This document shows, in pieces, positions 1-9,703 of a DNA stretch of 64,000 nucleotides (position 1 is the first letter of the stretch; each line of letters begins with the position of its first letter). A model generated the notes under the pieces. The model searched no databases. It saw only the letters and a list, made by a program, of their open reading frames with translations, and was not told the DNA's origin. Source of the stretch: Diphasiastrum complanatum. Lineage: Eukaryota > Streptophyta > Lycopodiopsida > Lycopodiales > Lycopodiaceae. The stretch spans positions 9,916,746 to 9,980,745 of the forward strand of contig CM055098.1 of the NCBI GenBank assembly GCA_029204225.1, written 5' to 3'. Both the position numbers and the translations under genes were made by a program.

Positions 1-15
1 ATTGCTATTTTAACT
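1..15 (-). repeat. Copia-1 3' LTR, first 15 bp
   Basis: Bases 1-15 repeat 3890-3904 exactly and follow a purine-rich tract (TTGAGGGAGAG on minus, 16-26). Both places read AGTTAAAATAGC on minus, so this is the LTR start. The remainder of the LTR is beyond the window edge. Confidence 0.7.
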
Positions 16-26
16 CTCTCCCTCAA
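16..26 (-). promoter_or_regulatory. Copia-1 polypurine tract
   Basis: Minus strand TTGAGGGAGAG directly before the LTR start and just after the RNase H stop at 107. This is the usual place and composition for the primer of second-strand synthesis. Confidence 0.65.
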
Positions 27-106
27 TGATCTACGTCTTTCTTTGTTTTAGAGTTTACTCTATTCATGGAACATACCTCCATGATAGTATTACAAGTAAA
101 GTCTTT

Positions 107-877
107 TTACATAACCAGATCTAAGCCAAGTTTGGCTCTAAAAGTCTCAAACTTTTCTTTACTTAAAGCTTTTGTAAATATATCAGCAACTTGTAATAAC
201 GTAGAACAATGTACAATACTTATATCTTCAGATTGTAACTTCTCACGCACAAAGTGATATTTCACCTCAATATGTTTTGTCCTTGCGTGAAAGTTAGGAT
301 TCTTAGCCAATTGTATTCCACTTTGACTGTCACAGAAAATAACAGTAGGATTTACCTGCTTCATGCCAATCTCACATAACAACTTACGTAGCCAAAAAGC
401 TTCCTGGGTAGCAAAACTCAATGCTTTATATTCGGCTTCTGTAGAAGAAAGAGAAATAGTATCTTGCTTCTTGCTAGACCATGAAAAACAACCGCTACCA
501 AAATTGAAGGCATAACCTGTTGTTGACTTTCCATCATCTATATTTTCTGCCCAATCAGCGTCAACATAACCCTGCAACTTAGGTAAAACATTTTGTCTTT
601 TGTAGATTAAGCCAAGGTTAGGCGTACCTTTCACATATCTCAAAGTCCTTTTTGCGGCTTTCCAATGGTCCATAGTGGGTGATGACATGAATTGGCTAAT
701 CAAACTTATAGCATAGCAGATATCAAGACGTGTAGTTGTAAGATATATCAAACTCCCAACTAGCTGACGAAATAGAGTAGCGTCAACATGTGCACTATTA
801 TCAATACGAGATAATCTCTTACCAGCTTCGCAAGGGGTGATGGAAGGTTTGCACTCTGTCATGTGAAATCTCTCCAA
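107..877 (-). pseudogene. Copia-1 RNase H domain
   Basis: About 256 codons covering the end of the RT region and the copia RNase H. The LVGSLIYLTTTRLDI stretch is the conserved segment before RNase H. RNase H residues are visible in DADWAE, SSTEAEYKAL, FCDSQS and HARTKHIEVKYHFVRE, and ADIFTKAL lies near the end. RNase H removes the RNA strand during cDNA synthesis in the virus-like particle. It is in the same frame as the RT at 929-1900 and separated from it by one TGA (929-931) at a site where relatives have Trp after GVEV. The domain looks complete; only the polyprotein is broken. Confidence 0.9.
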
Positions 878-928
878 TATCTCGCCCGCATACTTGTTTT
901 GACATAACCTGATACCACTGCCAGTTTG

Positions 929-1900
929 TCATACTTCGACACCCAAGCAATAGTGCATAAGATCTAAATCTGTCATCTCAAACTGCTTGCATAAGTTTGC
1001 TTTGATTGAACAAGTGAGGTTATCATCATTGCCCGTGATAATGATATCATCAACGTAAAGTACAATCAAGGCAATGTTGTTATCATTTATAAGAACATAA
1101 AGATTTGGATCTGAATTTGTTCTTACAAATCCATGAGAAAGAAAGTAATGGTCAATGCGTCCATACCATGCGTGTGGCGCTTGCTTAAGGCCATAAAGTG
1201 CTTTCTGTAGTTTACATACCTTCTGTTCTTGCCCTTTTGCCATGAAGCCCTGCGGTTGGACCATGTAAACTTCTTCTTTTAAGTCACCATTCAAAAATGT
1301 GGACTTCACATCCATTTGATGGATCTTCCACCCAAAATGAGATGCTAAGGCAATGATAAGACATAGCGTAGTCCACTTAGCCACTGGAGCAAATGTCTCT
1401 TCATAGTCAATTCCTTTGCTTTGCTCATAACCCTTCACTACTAGGCGTGCCTTATGCTTTGCTATCGTGCCATCCGCATGAAACTTTGTTCTAAACACCC
1501 ATTTATTGTCAATGGGTTTCTTTCCAAGTGGTAGATCAACCAACTCCCATGTATCATGCATGTGGATAGATTCTATTTCCTCTTTCATTGCTCTTTGCCA
1601 TTCTTTGTGATCTTTTGCCTCATCAAAGTGTGATGGCTCTCGACCCTTCAAAATGTCACTCATTAGGGCATAGTTCACATGATAGTGATTGGGAGACTTC
1701 CTTTCCCGCGTTGATCTTCTCACTTCTCCTTGTGTACTAGATCCTGGTTGATTTAGCTTTGCGTCCTTCATGATTTTTTCATCCCATTTTGGTATCTGAG
1801 ATTCAGGTGATACACTATGTGGAGAGTATGTATCCCAAGGAGTGTCTAAGTAATGTCTCGTACTTCCAACTGGTTTCTCATTTATTGCTCCTATTGGCAA
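929..1900 (-). pseudogene. Copia-1 reverse transcriptase domain
   Basis: Copia RT (RVT_2 type). The order is EWQRAMKEEIESIHMHDTWEL, KWVFRTKFHADG, ARLVVKGYEQ, DYEETFAPVAKW, QMDVKSTFLNG (first catalytic Asp), LYGLKQAPHAWYGRID, then LYVDDIIITG holding the YVDD catalytic pair. All catalytic Asp are present. The first 50 or so codons are the variable INT-RT linker, with a SRTRERKSPNHY-like basic stretch. The frame does not join to the integrase frame, so there is a frameshift near 1891-1930. The domain ends at TGA 929-931. Confidence 0.9.
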
Positions 1901-2683
1901 GTACCTCCCCCTAGGCTCTTGAATAGGTGGGTCCTTTCATACTCGCCCTCTCGACTCTCATCTTCACGTGCATCATTTTGTGGAGCATCTTCTTCATTTT
2001 CTTCCTCCAAAATTGTGGGAAGTCTTTTGATGCTTTCACCACTTGCATGGTCTTCATCTTCATACCTATGTGTTTCATCAAATATCACATCTTTGCTAAT
2101 GTGAATCTTGTTCATTACAGGATCAAAACACTTGTATGCCTTCGTCCTCTCATCATAACTGACGAAGATACATTTGATTGCTTTGGCATCAAGTTTCTTT
2201 CGCTCCTCCTTTGGCACATGTACATAGGCCTTACATCCAATGACATGAAACTTGTCAATTTTTGGCTTTATTCCTATAAATGCTTCTTCGGGAGTCACAT
2301 TTGGAACCGCAACTGTAGGGCTCCTGTTTTGCAAGAACGTTGCCGCACTACACGCTTCCGACCAAAGTGAATCGGTCAAGCCCATTTGCTTCATCATGGA
2401 GCATGCACTCTCCTTAATAGTCCTGTTTTTTCCTTTCAGCTACACCATTACTATGCGGCGTGTGTGACTGTGTGAATTGTCTTTTAATGCCACGTTCTTT
2501 GCAAAAGTCCTCAAAATCATCAGATTTGTATTCGCCCCCTCTATCAGATTTTAGCACTTTGATGCGTGCATCCAGTTGGTTCTCTACCAAAGTCTTGAAC
2601 TCCTTGAAGCGAGTAAAAGCGTCAGATTTCTTCTTCAAGAAATAAATCCATGTCCTCCTAGAGTAATCATCTATGAAATTCAT
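1891..2683 (-). pseudogene. Copia-1 integrase core and C-terminal region
   Basis: Two overlapping frames make up an integrase. 2414-2683 carries [28 protein letters not shown] (second catalytic Asp) and HSNGVAERK (catalytic Glu). 1891-2397 carries LWSEACSAATFLQNRSPT, FHVIGCKAYVHVPKE and FVSYDERTKAYKCFDP. The frame breaks in a run of six T on plus (2426-2431), consistent with slippage. Integrase inserts the cDNA into the chromosome. Confidence 0.88.
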
Positions 2684-3502
2684 AAAATAATATGCTTTCC
2701 CAAATGACCGTCTTCATTAGGCCGCACAGGTCGCTTTGAATGAGTTCCAACGGTTTCTTAGCTCTTGCAGCTCCGCCTTTCTTGAATGTCTCCCTGTGAT
2801 TCTTTCCCATGATGCATCCTTCACATATTGCATGATGATCATCCTGCAATGCCGGTAACCTTATTATCATCTTCAGCTTCGCCATCAATCTCAAGCTCTC
2901 ATAGTTCAAATGACCAAGTCTTCTGTGCCACAACTCAGACTGAGATGTTGTTGAGATAGCCAAACCATATTCTCCTAGTTTTGCAGCATCCAATTTATAA
3001 AGGCCACAATTACTGTCTCTATAACCCTTCGCCACCACTTTATGGTCGTGGTTCATATCCCTCATAAGGCATCCATCCTTGACAAATTCAACCTTAAGAT
3101 GTTGATTTGCCATTACACCAACAGAAAGCAAAATCTTTCTTAGTCCAGGAACATAAAGCACATTAGGAATGTTCTTAATTTTACCATCAAGAAACTGTAC
3201 ATGTACATTGCCCACACCCTGTATTTGGCATTCCTCCCCATTGGCTTGAGTGGCCTTATCCCCATCATGGATTGGTGATAATTTCTCAAACCAATCATGT
3301 TTCCCAGTCATATGCCTTGTGGCGCCTGAATAAATGAACCATCTAGCACCATCATCAACTTGGGATGCCAATGTCGATGAGAAGACACTTGTCTCGTCAT
3401 CTTCTCCATCATCTTCGGCAATGTTGCCTTCTCCATCACAAATGCCAAGCAAGCCTTCAGAAGGATTTCCACTTTTTGCTTACCCTTTGATTCAGTTGAC
3501 AA
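2667..3502 (-). pseudogene. Copia-1 protease and GAG-pre-integrase region
   Basis: Carries the protease flap region WFIYSGATRHMTG, LYVPGLRKILLSVG, then the integrase zinc-binding part WHRRLGHLNYESL and CEGCIMGKNHRE (HHCC pattern). The protease active site normally reads D-S/T-G; here the Asp codon is TAT (Tyr), so the protease should be inactive. The N-terminal 60 codons lie in a second frame (3308-3502). The expected CCHC gag zinc knuckle upstream is absent. Confidence 0.85.
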
Positions 3503-3639
3503 CCCCTTGCCTCTGAATCTTCTTACAGTTTTGAGCTATTCCACGAATCTCCACAGACTCGGTTCTGTGCTTTTTAGCCAACAAACCGTCGTGAATTCAC
3601 AGCCTTCTGTTCTTGTCCGATGATTCAAGCCACCAAGGG

Positions 3640-3651
3640 GCTCTGATACCA
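3640..3651 (-). promoter_or_regulatory. Copia-1 primer binding site
   Basis: The minus strand reads TGGTATCAGAGC, complementary to the 3' end of initiator tRNA-Met, directly after the LTR end TTAACT. Confidence 0.85.
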
Positions 3652-3904
3652 AGTTAAGAAAACACAATTTAAACACCCGACCGGATCAATCACCACAGCA
3701 CAACGTCAAGTGCAACAAGACAAGACCACAGAATTGCTTCCCTCCAACTGTATATTCAACTAATAAGTAAGTACAAAGATAAGGTGCTTAAAAGCACTCA
3801 AAGGGCTCGTAAAAGAAAGATGGCCCGATAACTCTAGAACTAAGCACACGTGGTGCCGTCGAAATAAGAAAGCACTGTATAAGTCGATCATTGCTATTTT
3901 AACT
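3652..3904 (-). repeat. Copia-1 5' LTR
   Basis: 253 bp bounded by AGTTAA at the start (minus) and TTAACT before the primer site, a 6-bp inverted terminal pair rather than the usual TG...CA. The start is confirmed by the match to window bases 1-15 after the polypurine tract. The two ends being inverted copies supports the boundaries. No TATA box was assigned. Confidence 0.7.
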
Positions 3905-4380
3905 CTCAATGGATGCACCAAACTCGTGAAGGCTCTTCTCATTTCAGCATGGAGTTGATACAATTCACAAAAAGCTCCTCTTCACAAAGAGGGAGTCTCT
4001 TAAATAAGCAAGAGAGCTCCTTAGGTGGCATCCTAGTGAAATTTCCACATTTCACAAACTACAAGTGGAATAATGCTCTCCACTAGAGGTCACCATCAAA
4101 AGGTGGCTCACTCTACTTTCTTTAAGAGAGGTCTACTTGCATTTATTACATTTGCTTAGAAATACTAGTTCCTACATGGTCATTCCTTCTTCCGGGATTC
4201 ACCACGAGGCTTACACAAATCCTGCTTGCCATTCCTAACTAGCATTTCTCAGCTCTCATACTTGACTCTCAGTCTTCGTTAGTCTCGTCTTCTCAAAGAC
4301 CTCCTTGGTCTAAGGTGAAAGGTGCTCTTGAGTTGCTCTGTCCGAGTATCTTGGGGATTCATTAGAATCAGCCAACAACT
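3905..4380. other. Unassigned spacer, possibly a solo LTR remnant
   Basis: No coding similarity. On minus it begins TGTTGGCTGATTC at about 4374, a plausible LTR start, right where copia-2 is truncated. I could not find a second copy in the window to prove this. Confidence 0.35.
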
Positions 4381-4389
4381 CTTCTATTT

Positions 4390-5703
4390 TGTAATGACTC
4401 TAAGAAGTCAATATACACTGCTAGTGATCAAGCATGCAAGATAGATGGCATAGGATCTATTCCTCTTTTCTTAGGCACATCTAAAAGGATAGATCTAGAT
4501 AATGTTTTGTATGTTTCTATCATTTCAAGAAACTTGCTTAGTGTAGGACAATTTATGGACAATGGACTAGATGTACATTTCAAGAATGGAGTTTGTTCCA
4601 TCTTGAAAATTGATAGTGGCATTAAGCAAGGTAGACTTTTCAAGTTGGATGCTAATGTTGCAAATGAAAGTGTGAACTTGACTAGGGAGGAGCTATCTCA
4701 AGTGGAGCTTTGGCATAAGAGATTAGGCCATCCTAATCTTCAATCTATGGAGTCAATGGCAAGCAAGGAACTAGCTCTCAGCCTACCAAGAGCTTTCAAG
4801 AAGTGTGGAAAGATGTGTGAGGCATGTGGCCTTGCAAAGTCACACAAATCTTCTTACAAGGGATCTTCATCAAGATCTACCTCTTCCTTGGATCTCATAC
4901 ATTCTGATGTACATAGTTTTTCACATGCATGTAATGGAGGTGCCTTGATGTATGTAAATTTTATAGATGATTGTACTAGATTCACATGGACTGAGCTACT
5001 ATCAAAGAAAAGTCTTGTTTATGAAGCTTTCATTAAGTTCAAGTCTCTAGTAGAGAAGCAACTTAGTACTTCCATCAAAGCACTAAGATGTGATAATGGA
5101 GGATAGTACACCTCCAATAAAATGAAAGACTTTTGCAATGGCATTAAATTGCAATACACTTATTCCTACACCCCCCAACAAAATGGGGTGGCCGAGAGGA
5201 AAAATAGGAGTCTATGTGAGTGTGCAAAGTCTTTGAGACTTGATGCATCACTTCCCATCTCATTTTGGGGAGAAGCTATAACATGTGCTAATTACTTGTG
5301 TAATAGACTTCCTAGTAGTGCTATAGATGGGATCTCACCTTATTAAGCTTTGTTTGGTAAGAAACCCAATGTAAAAGATTTTAAGATCTTTGGATGTATT
5401 TGTTATGTCCACATCCCTTTGGAGACAGGAAGGAAGGAAGATGCTACCTCCTTCAAAGGAATTTTTGTTGGCTATGGAGAAAATAGCAAGGGCTATAGGA
5501 TATATGGTCCTATATCCAAGAAAGTAAACGTAAGCAAGGATGTACTTTTTGATGAGTCACAATTTGCTAAGAGCTTGTCTAAAAGATCTAACCCATTGTG
5601 CATTGAAAATCTTGACAAATCCGAGGAGGATCGTGACAAACCCAAGGAGGATCTTGACAAACCTGAGGATGGAGACAAGGATCCGAGTCAAAGGGGCCGA
5701 TAA
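4390..5703 (+). pseudogene. Copia-2 GAG-pre-integrase and integrase
   Basis: Zinc-binding residues are seen in LWHKRLGHPNLQSM and CEACGLAKSHKS. The core has DLIHSDVHSF (first Asp), FIDDCTRFTWTELLSKKS, RCDNGG (second Asp) and QNGVAERKNRSL (Glu). The C-terminal part has FWGEAITCANYLCNRLPSS, FGCICYVHIP and GYGENSKGYRIYGP. Two in-frame stops replace residues that are normally Glu (after DNGG and after ISPY). The acidic end has a repeated DKP/DKS-E-D pattern (about 5614-5680) in the INT-RT linker. Confidence 0.88.
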
Positions 5704-6689
5704 GATCATCAAGAAGCAAGGCCGAGCCCTCAAGGCTCCCTATGTGGACAAGGGAAAGCACAAGGAAGACTCTACATCTTCTACCTCTTACTCTTTCTTA
5801 GCTACATTGCTTGAAGAACCATCACCTTTTGAAGAAGCATATAGATCTAAAGTTTGGAGAGATGCAATGCAAGTAGAGTATGATGCATTAGAAGAAAATC
5901 ATACTTGGAATCTTGTAAATCTTCCAAGAGGGAAGAAACCACAAGATGGATCTATTAGTAATAAGTACAAATCTAGGCTTTTTGCTAAGGGATTTCTTCA
6001 AATAAAAGAATTAGATTATGAAGAAACATTTGCACCTGTAGCTAAGCTTGTAGCTATTAGATTAATCATTTGCATTGCTACTTTGTTCAAGTGGGATCTC
6101 TACCAAATGGATGTGACAAATGCCTTCTTGAATGGCTTCTTAGAAGAGGAAATCTACATGATGCAACCTGAGGGCTTCATCAAGGTTGGTGAGGAGCAAA
6201 AAGTGTGCTACTTAAGGAAGAGCCTATATGGCTTGAAGCAAGCACCTAGAGCTTGGTACTCTAGGTTGCATGATTTTCTCTATTCCCTTGGCTTTGTACT
6301 AAGTGCTTATGAACCTTCTTTATATTTCAAATGTAATGAAGGAAAGATCATCATTTTGGTACTTTATGTTGATGACATCATTATGATAGGAAATGATGAT
6401 TAAGGCATAAGCAAAGTAAAAGTTTATTTTTCTAGTGAGTTCAAGATGGTAGATCTAGGCTTCCTAACTTTTTATACTTGGGATAAAAGTGTTTAGAAGT
6501 AGCAATTGTACTTTCATAAGTCAATCTAAGTATGCTACTTCCATTCTTGAAAGATTTGGTATAAAAGATTGTAAGGAAATTGACACCCCTATGGAGCATG
6601 AAGGTGATGAAGCATCCTTTGAGGACATCACCCTCTTTAGGAAGCTTATAGGCTCTCTAATCTATTTAGCCATCATAAGACCTGATTAA
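5704..6689 (+). pseudogene. Copia-2 reverse transcriptase
   Basis: RT motifs are VWRDAMQVEYDALEENHTW, DYEETFAPVAKLVAIRLII, QMDVTNAFLNGFLEEEIYM, LYGLKQAPRAWYSRL and LYVDDIIMIG (YVDD intact). The KWVYK segment before the SNKYKSRLFAKGF stretch is missing, a deletion of roughly a dozen residues. A TAA at 6401-6403 and a frame change precede the thumb part, which resumes at 6489 (FISQSKYATSILERF, DTPMEHEG, IGSLIYLAIIRPD). Confidence 0.88.
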
Positions 6690-6706
6690 GTTTTTGTGTA
6701 AGCAAG

Positions 6707-7315
6707 TTGAGTCAAAGTATGCAAGCTCCTTTAGTTCATCATTGGAAAAGTGCCAAGAGAGTACTTAGATATGTTTCTAGTACTAGATTTTTTGGCATAC
6801 TTTATGAAGGATCTAACTTGCACTTGAGAGCCTACTCGGATTCAGATTTGGCAGGTGACAAGATGGATAGGAAGTCCATTAGTGCATTTGCAAAATTTCT
6901 TTGTGGAGGAGTAATATCTTGGCTTTCCAAAAAGCAAGATACTATCTCACTATCTTCTTGTGAAGCCGAGTACAAGGCATTGACTTCAACAACCAAAGTG
7001 CTCCTATGTGTAAGAAGACTCTTGATGGAGCTACATGTGCTAGAGGCCGAGGAGATCCCTTACATATTTTGTGACAATCAAGCTTCTCAACAAATTGCTT
7101 CAAATCCTATCTTCCATGCTAGAACAAAGCATATTGAGATAGCTCACCACTTTGTGAGGGAGAAGGTACAATCCAAGGAGGTGCAATTACATCATGTACC
7201 ATCATCCGAATGCATAGCTGATATCTTAACCAAGCCATTGTCCAAAGATCCATTTTTTAAGTTAAGATATGCTGTTGGAATTGTAGATAGATGTACATTA
7301 GATTTGCCAAGTTAG
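6707..7315 (+). pseudogene. Copia-2 RNase H
   Basis: About 200 codons with HHWKSAKRVLRYV, YSDSDLAGDKMDRKS, SLSSCEAEYKAL, FCDNQASQQIASNP, FHARTKHIEIAHHFVRE and ADILTKPLS. All normal RNase H landmarks are present and the frame is clean to its stop. It lies one frame away from the preceding RT piece because of an indel near 6690-6705. Confidence 0.9.
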
Positions 7316-7328
7316 AAGTGAGGAGGAG

Positions 7329-8097
7329 TGTTGAAATTTGTCACTTCTCACTTGACATTGGTTATTGTAAATAATGATCAAACATTAGAACAATGCTAAT
7401 GATCTGATTTCACACGTGTGGAGCCTGTTCCCACATGTGAAAGGATGTACTTTTCATACTTGTATATATCTAAATTGATTCGCACGCAGGCAGACATGTA
7501 TTCTGTTATTTTGTCTTGATTGCTTACTAGCATCAGACTACTACACTGTATGTGTGCTCTATCTTTTATGTCAAGTATCATCTAGTAAGTATATAGTCGC
7601 TCTATGTAACTTTTAGATTAGAGTGGATTAAACATCTACAACTAATCTAGAAAATACAAGAGTGGCAGATTAGTCATGACCTAAAGTGTATCTGCTGACA
7701 TCATGCCATCAGATCAGACATCTGTACTTCTGGGTACTTGCATGATCTCGCTGGTACTCTTTGGAGCGTGAACAGACAGGAGAAGGTTTCATGACGTCGG
7801 TTTTGTTTCCATCATTGGTTCCGTTTTCATTGTAGGTTTTGTTTCCGTCATTTGCCCTTTTTCTCGTACTGGACCGCAAAAGGTTCTCGTGCCTGACCGC
7901 AAAAGATTCTCGTTTGTGAATCTTTCATGTTTGCAAACCGTTCGTCTTCGTCTCCTTTGACTTTCGTGTTCGTGAACCGTTCGTCTTCGTCTCCTTTGAC
8001 TTTCGTGTCTGCGAACCGTTCATCTTTGTGTCTTTTGTGTCAGTCGGAGGGCTGAAATCTAGCAAGGCTTTGTGAGCAGAAATATTTTGTTTCTTCA
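7329..8097. repeat. Composite LTR: copia-2 3' LTR start plus LTR-A fragment
   Basis: The left edge (TGTTGAAATTTG at 7329) follows the copia-2 polypurine tract, so it is the start of its 3' LTR in plus orientation. From about 7408 to 8097 the sequence matches the LTR-A copies at 18288-19649 and 34172-35514 in minus orientation. It shares the TGAAGAAACA start (8097 on minus), the AGATTAG...AGACATCTGTAC block near 7615-7725 and a G-box hairpin at 7408-7442. The exact junction between the two is not resolvable by eye. Confidence 0.6.
7936..8038. repeat. 39-bp tandem repeat, about 2.6 units
   Basis: Units start at 7936, 7975 and 8014, each beginning AACCGTTCGTCTTCGTCTCC or a close variant. In the minus frame they encode a 13-residue basic unit (NGSQTRKSKETKT, NGSRTRKSKETKT). 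The repeat lies inside the U3 part of an LTR-A copy, so translation is probably incidental. Confidence 0.75.
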
Positions 8098-8103
8098 CCC
8101 GAA

Positions 8104-9177
8104 AGGGATAGCTAACTGTCCGCCAGAAGACAATCAACATTATGAGATAGAGAGTACGACAAACCCAGAAAAAACTCTGAAATCAGTAAATTATTGATGA
8201 TAAGACATAGTTTATCCCTCATAAACCCATTGTTTTGGAAGGCATCAATCAAAATTCCGACTTCTTTTAAGAACGAATCTTGCTTGTTACAATAATACAT
8301 TGCAGCAATGACCTGTGAAACAATAACCTTATATGAATTATAGATTGGTCTATTCGAAGGCAGATGTATATATTGTAAAAATGGAAAAGGTAATTCTCTT
8401 CTTTTGTCAAACTTTGAGAGGTGTGTTAGACCATAATTTTGATCAAAGGTAACAGATATATTTAAAAAGTTGGTATACTTTTCCTCTGATGTTTTCCTTT
8501 CTATTTCTAGAAAGTCTAGAGGGTAGATCTAGAATGGGTTCTCAGGGGTCCTTACTTGTGTTTTATCCAAAAAGAGCTCAATACAAGGGTTGTTGATGAA
8601 ACAAATGTCATCAATATATCTGAATGAGTGTATAAAGTTATTCATAAAAGTGGTATGGCCTAGTCTGGCAAGTCTTTTTATATATTGTGCTTCAAAGAAG
8701 GATAGATACCAACTACACCAGGTTGGTGAACATGAAAAGCCATAGGTATACCACGTATTTGTCTCCAGGTCTTGTTCCCTAATCTGACGATACAGTTATC
8801 GATTAGGAGATCATTCAATTCAGAGAGTAAATTAATATCAAGAGTATGTCATTCGTATGATTGCTTTTATCCCATGACATTTTGAATGTCTCTCATGTTT
8901 GATTCCATTCATGATAGAGTAGATCATGGTTGAATTGCTTAAAGGCGTATCTAATTGTCTTTTTCATCAGAGTTTTCAGTCCTTCTGGTCCATCTAAAGG
9001 TATATTCTCATAACATTTTGAAATATCTGCAACCCATATCAAAGGTGGTAGATTTAGATAGAAATCCATAGATGACTCACATTTCCAGTGTAAGATTGTG
9101 TTTGCTCTTAGGATACTCTTGTATGTATTTGCCTTAAGGCCTTGGTGACAGCATACCTCTGCACATATAAATCTCAC
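8104..9177 (-). pseudogene. Penelope-like reverse transcriptase core
   Basis: First segment (8893-9177) has WVADISKCYENIPLDGPEGL with the first catalytic Asp at 9026-9028. About 50 codons with stops follow. Then GIPM and GFSCSPTWCSWYLSFFE occur in adjacent frames, split by a single-base deletion near 8740. RYIDD with the catalytic Asp pair is at 8608-8619. The frame continues, with a TAG near 8533, through KLARLGHTTF (upstream of the IDD) and NRPIYNSYKVIVSQVIAAMYY to the last open piece 8112-8300. Function in an intact copy is reverse transcription of the element RNA. The identification rests on motifs, not a search. Confidence 0.72.
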
Positions 9178-9206
9178 AAAGGTTCATTTAGATGGATTAC
9201 CAATGC

Positions 9207-9419
9207 TCACGATTGTTGTTTTACTCGACTTGCCAAATTTCTCACAGGACAGTGACAGGAGTGTAGGTTTTCTATATCAAAATTGCAAAAAACATCATAA
9301 GGGAAGTACCATTCACATTTAACAATTGATGGGTATGACCAGCCAAAGATGATATCATGAAAAAGTTCGTCTACAACACCAAAAAGTTTGCGTAAAATTT
9401 GAGCATAAAAGTGATTCAC
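9207..9419 (-). pseudogene. Penelope-like upstream segment with Cys/His residues
   Basis: 70-codon frame just upstream of the RT. Near its end is a compact CHCPVRNLASR stretch (Cys-x-Cys). Its position before the RT core suggests an N-terminal extension of the same protein, one frame away. I do not recognise a defined domain in it. Confidence 0.4.
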
Positions 9420-9703
9420 ATGGATAGCCTCAAAAACTCTATTACGGTAACATAAATGTAAAAGAAATCTCCATGTGTGGCTGCTAGTGATGAGCTACAG
9501 ACGGCCGGTCGCTGAAGTGTTGATTTTCTTTCTAACTGTCTCTTCTTCGTCCTGCACATTGATTAGGATCTATAAAAGTTCAGTTTTTTTACTAGTAAAT
9601 CATCTTTAGTGCCACTGCTTTGTCCTTCCTTTCCTCTGAAATTTGAAAACCGCCTCTTCTTTTCTGCTCCTGATCTAGAGATGACTGAGTTTGGATTGCT
9701 TTC

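Larger units (their letters stand above)
1..3904 (-). mobile_element. Copia-1, Ty1/copia element lacking gag
   Basis: Minus-strand copia element in the order 5' LTR (3652-3904), primer site (3640-3651), protease, integrase, reverse transcriptase, RNase H, polypurine tract (16-26), first 15 bp of the 3' LTR. Domain order INT before RT defines copia. Only about 140 bp lie between the primer site and the protease region, so the gag gene is essentially missing. Frames change at least three times and one Trp site is TGA, so it cannot move on its own. The rest of the 3' LTR lies outside the window. Confidence 0.9.
4381..7328 (+). mobile_element. Copia-2, 5'-truncated Ty1/copia element
   Basis: Plus-strand copia body from just after the protease to the RNase H stop (7313-7315), followed by a polypurine tract AAGTGAGGAGGAG (7316-7328) and an LTR start TGTTGAAATT at 7329. 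Gag, protease and 5' LTR are absent. There are stops at 5104-5106, 5344-5346 and 6401-6403 and frameshifts near 5.6 and 6.45 kb. It sits tail-to-tail with the reverse-oriented LTR-A fragment that follows. Confidence 0.9.
8104..9480 (-). mobile_element. Penelope-like retroelement remnant
   Basis: Minus-strand RT remnant without copia or gypsy RT motifs. Reading 5' to 3' on minus: a Cys/His-bearing upstream segment, an RT A-type motif VADISKCYENIPL, then GIPM / GFSCSPTWCSW, FRYIDDICFIN and a downstream NNGF-type thumb stretch. This set is typical of Penelope-like RTs. No GIY-YIG endonuclease is recognisable. It borders a truncated gypsy RT at about 9.7 kb and an LTR-A start at 8097, so its own ends are not defined. 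Confidence 0.72.
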
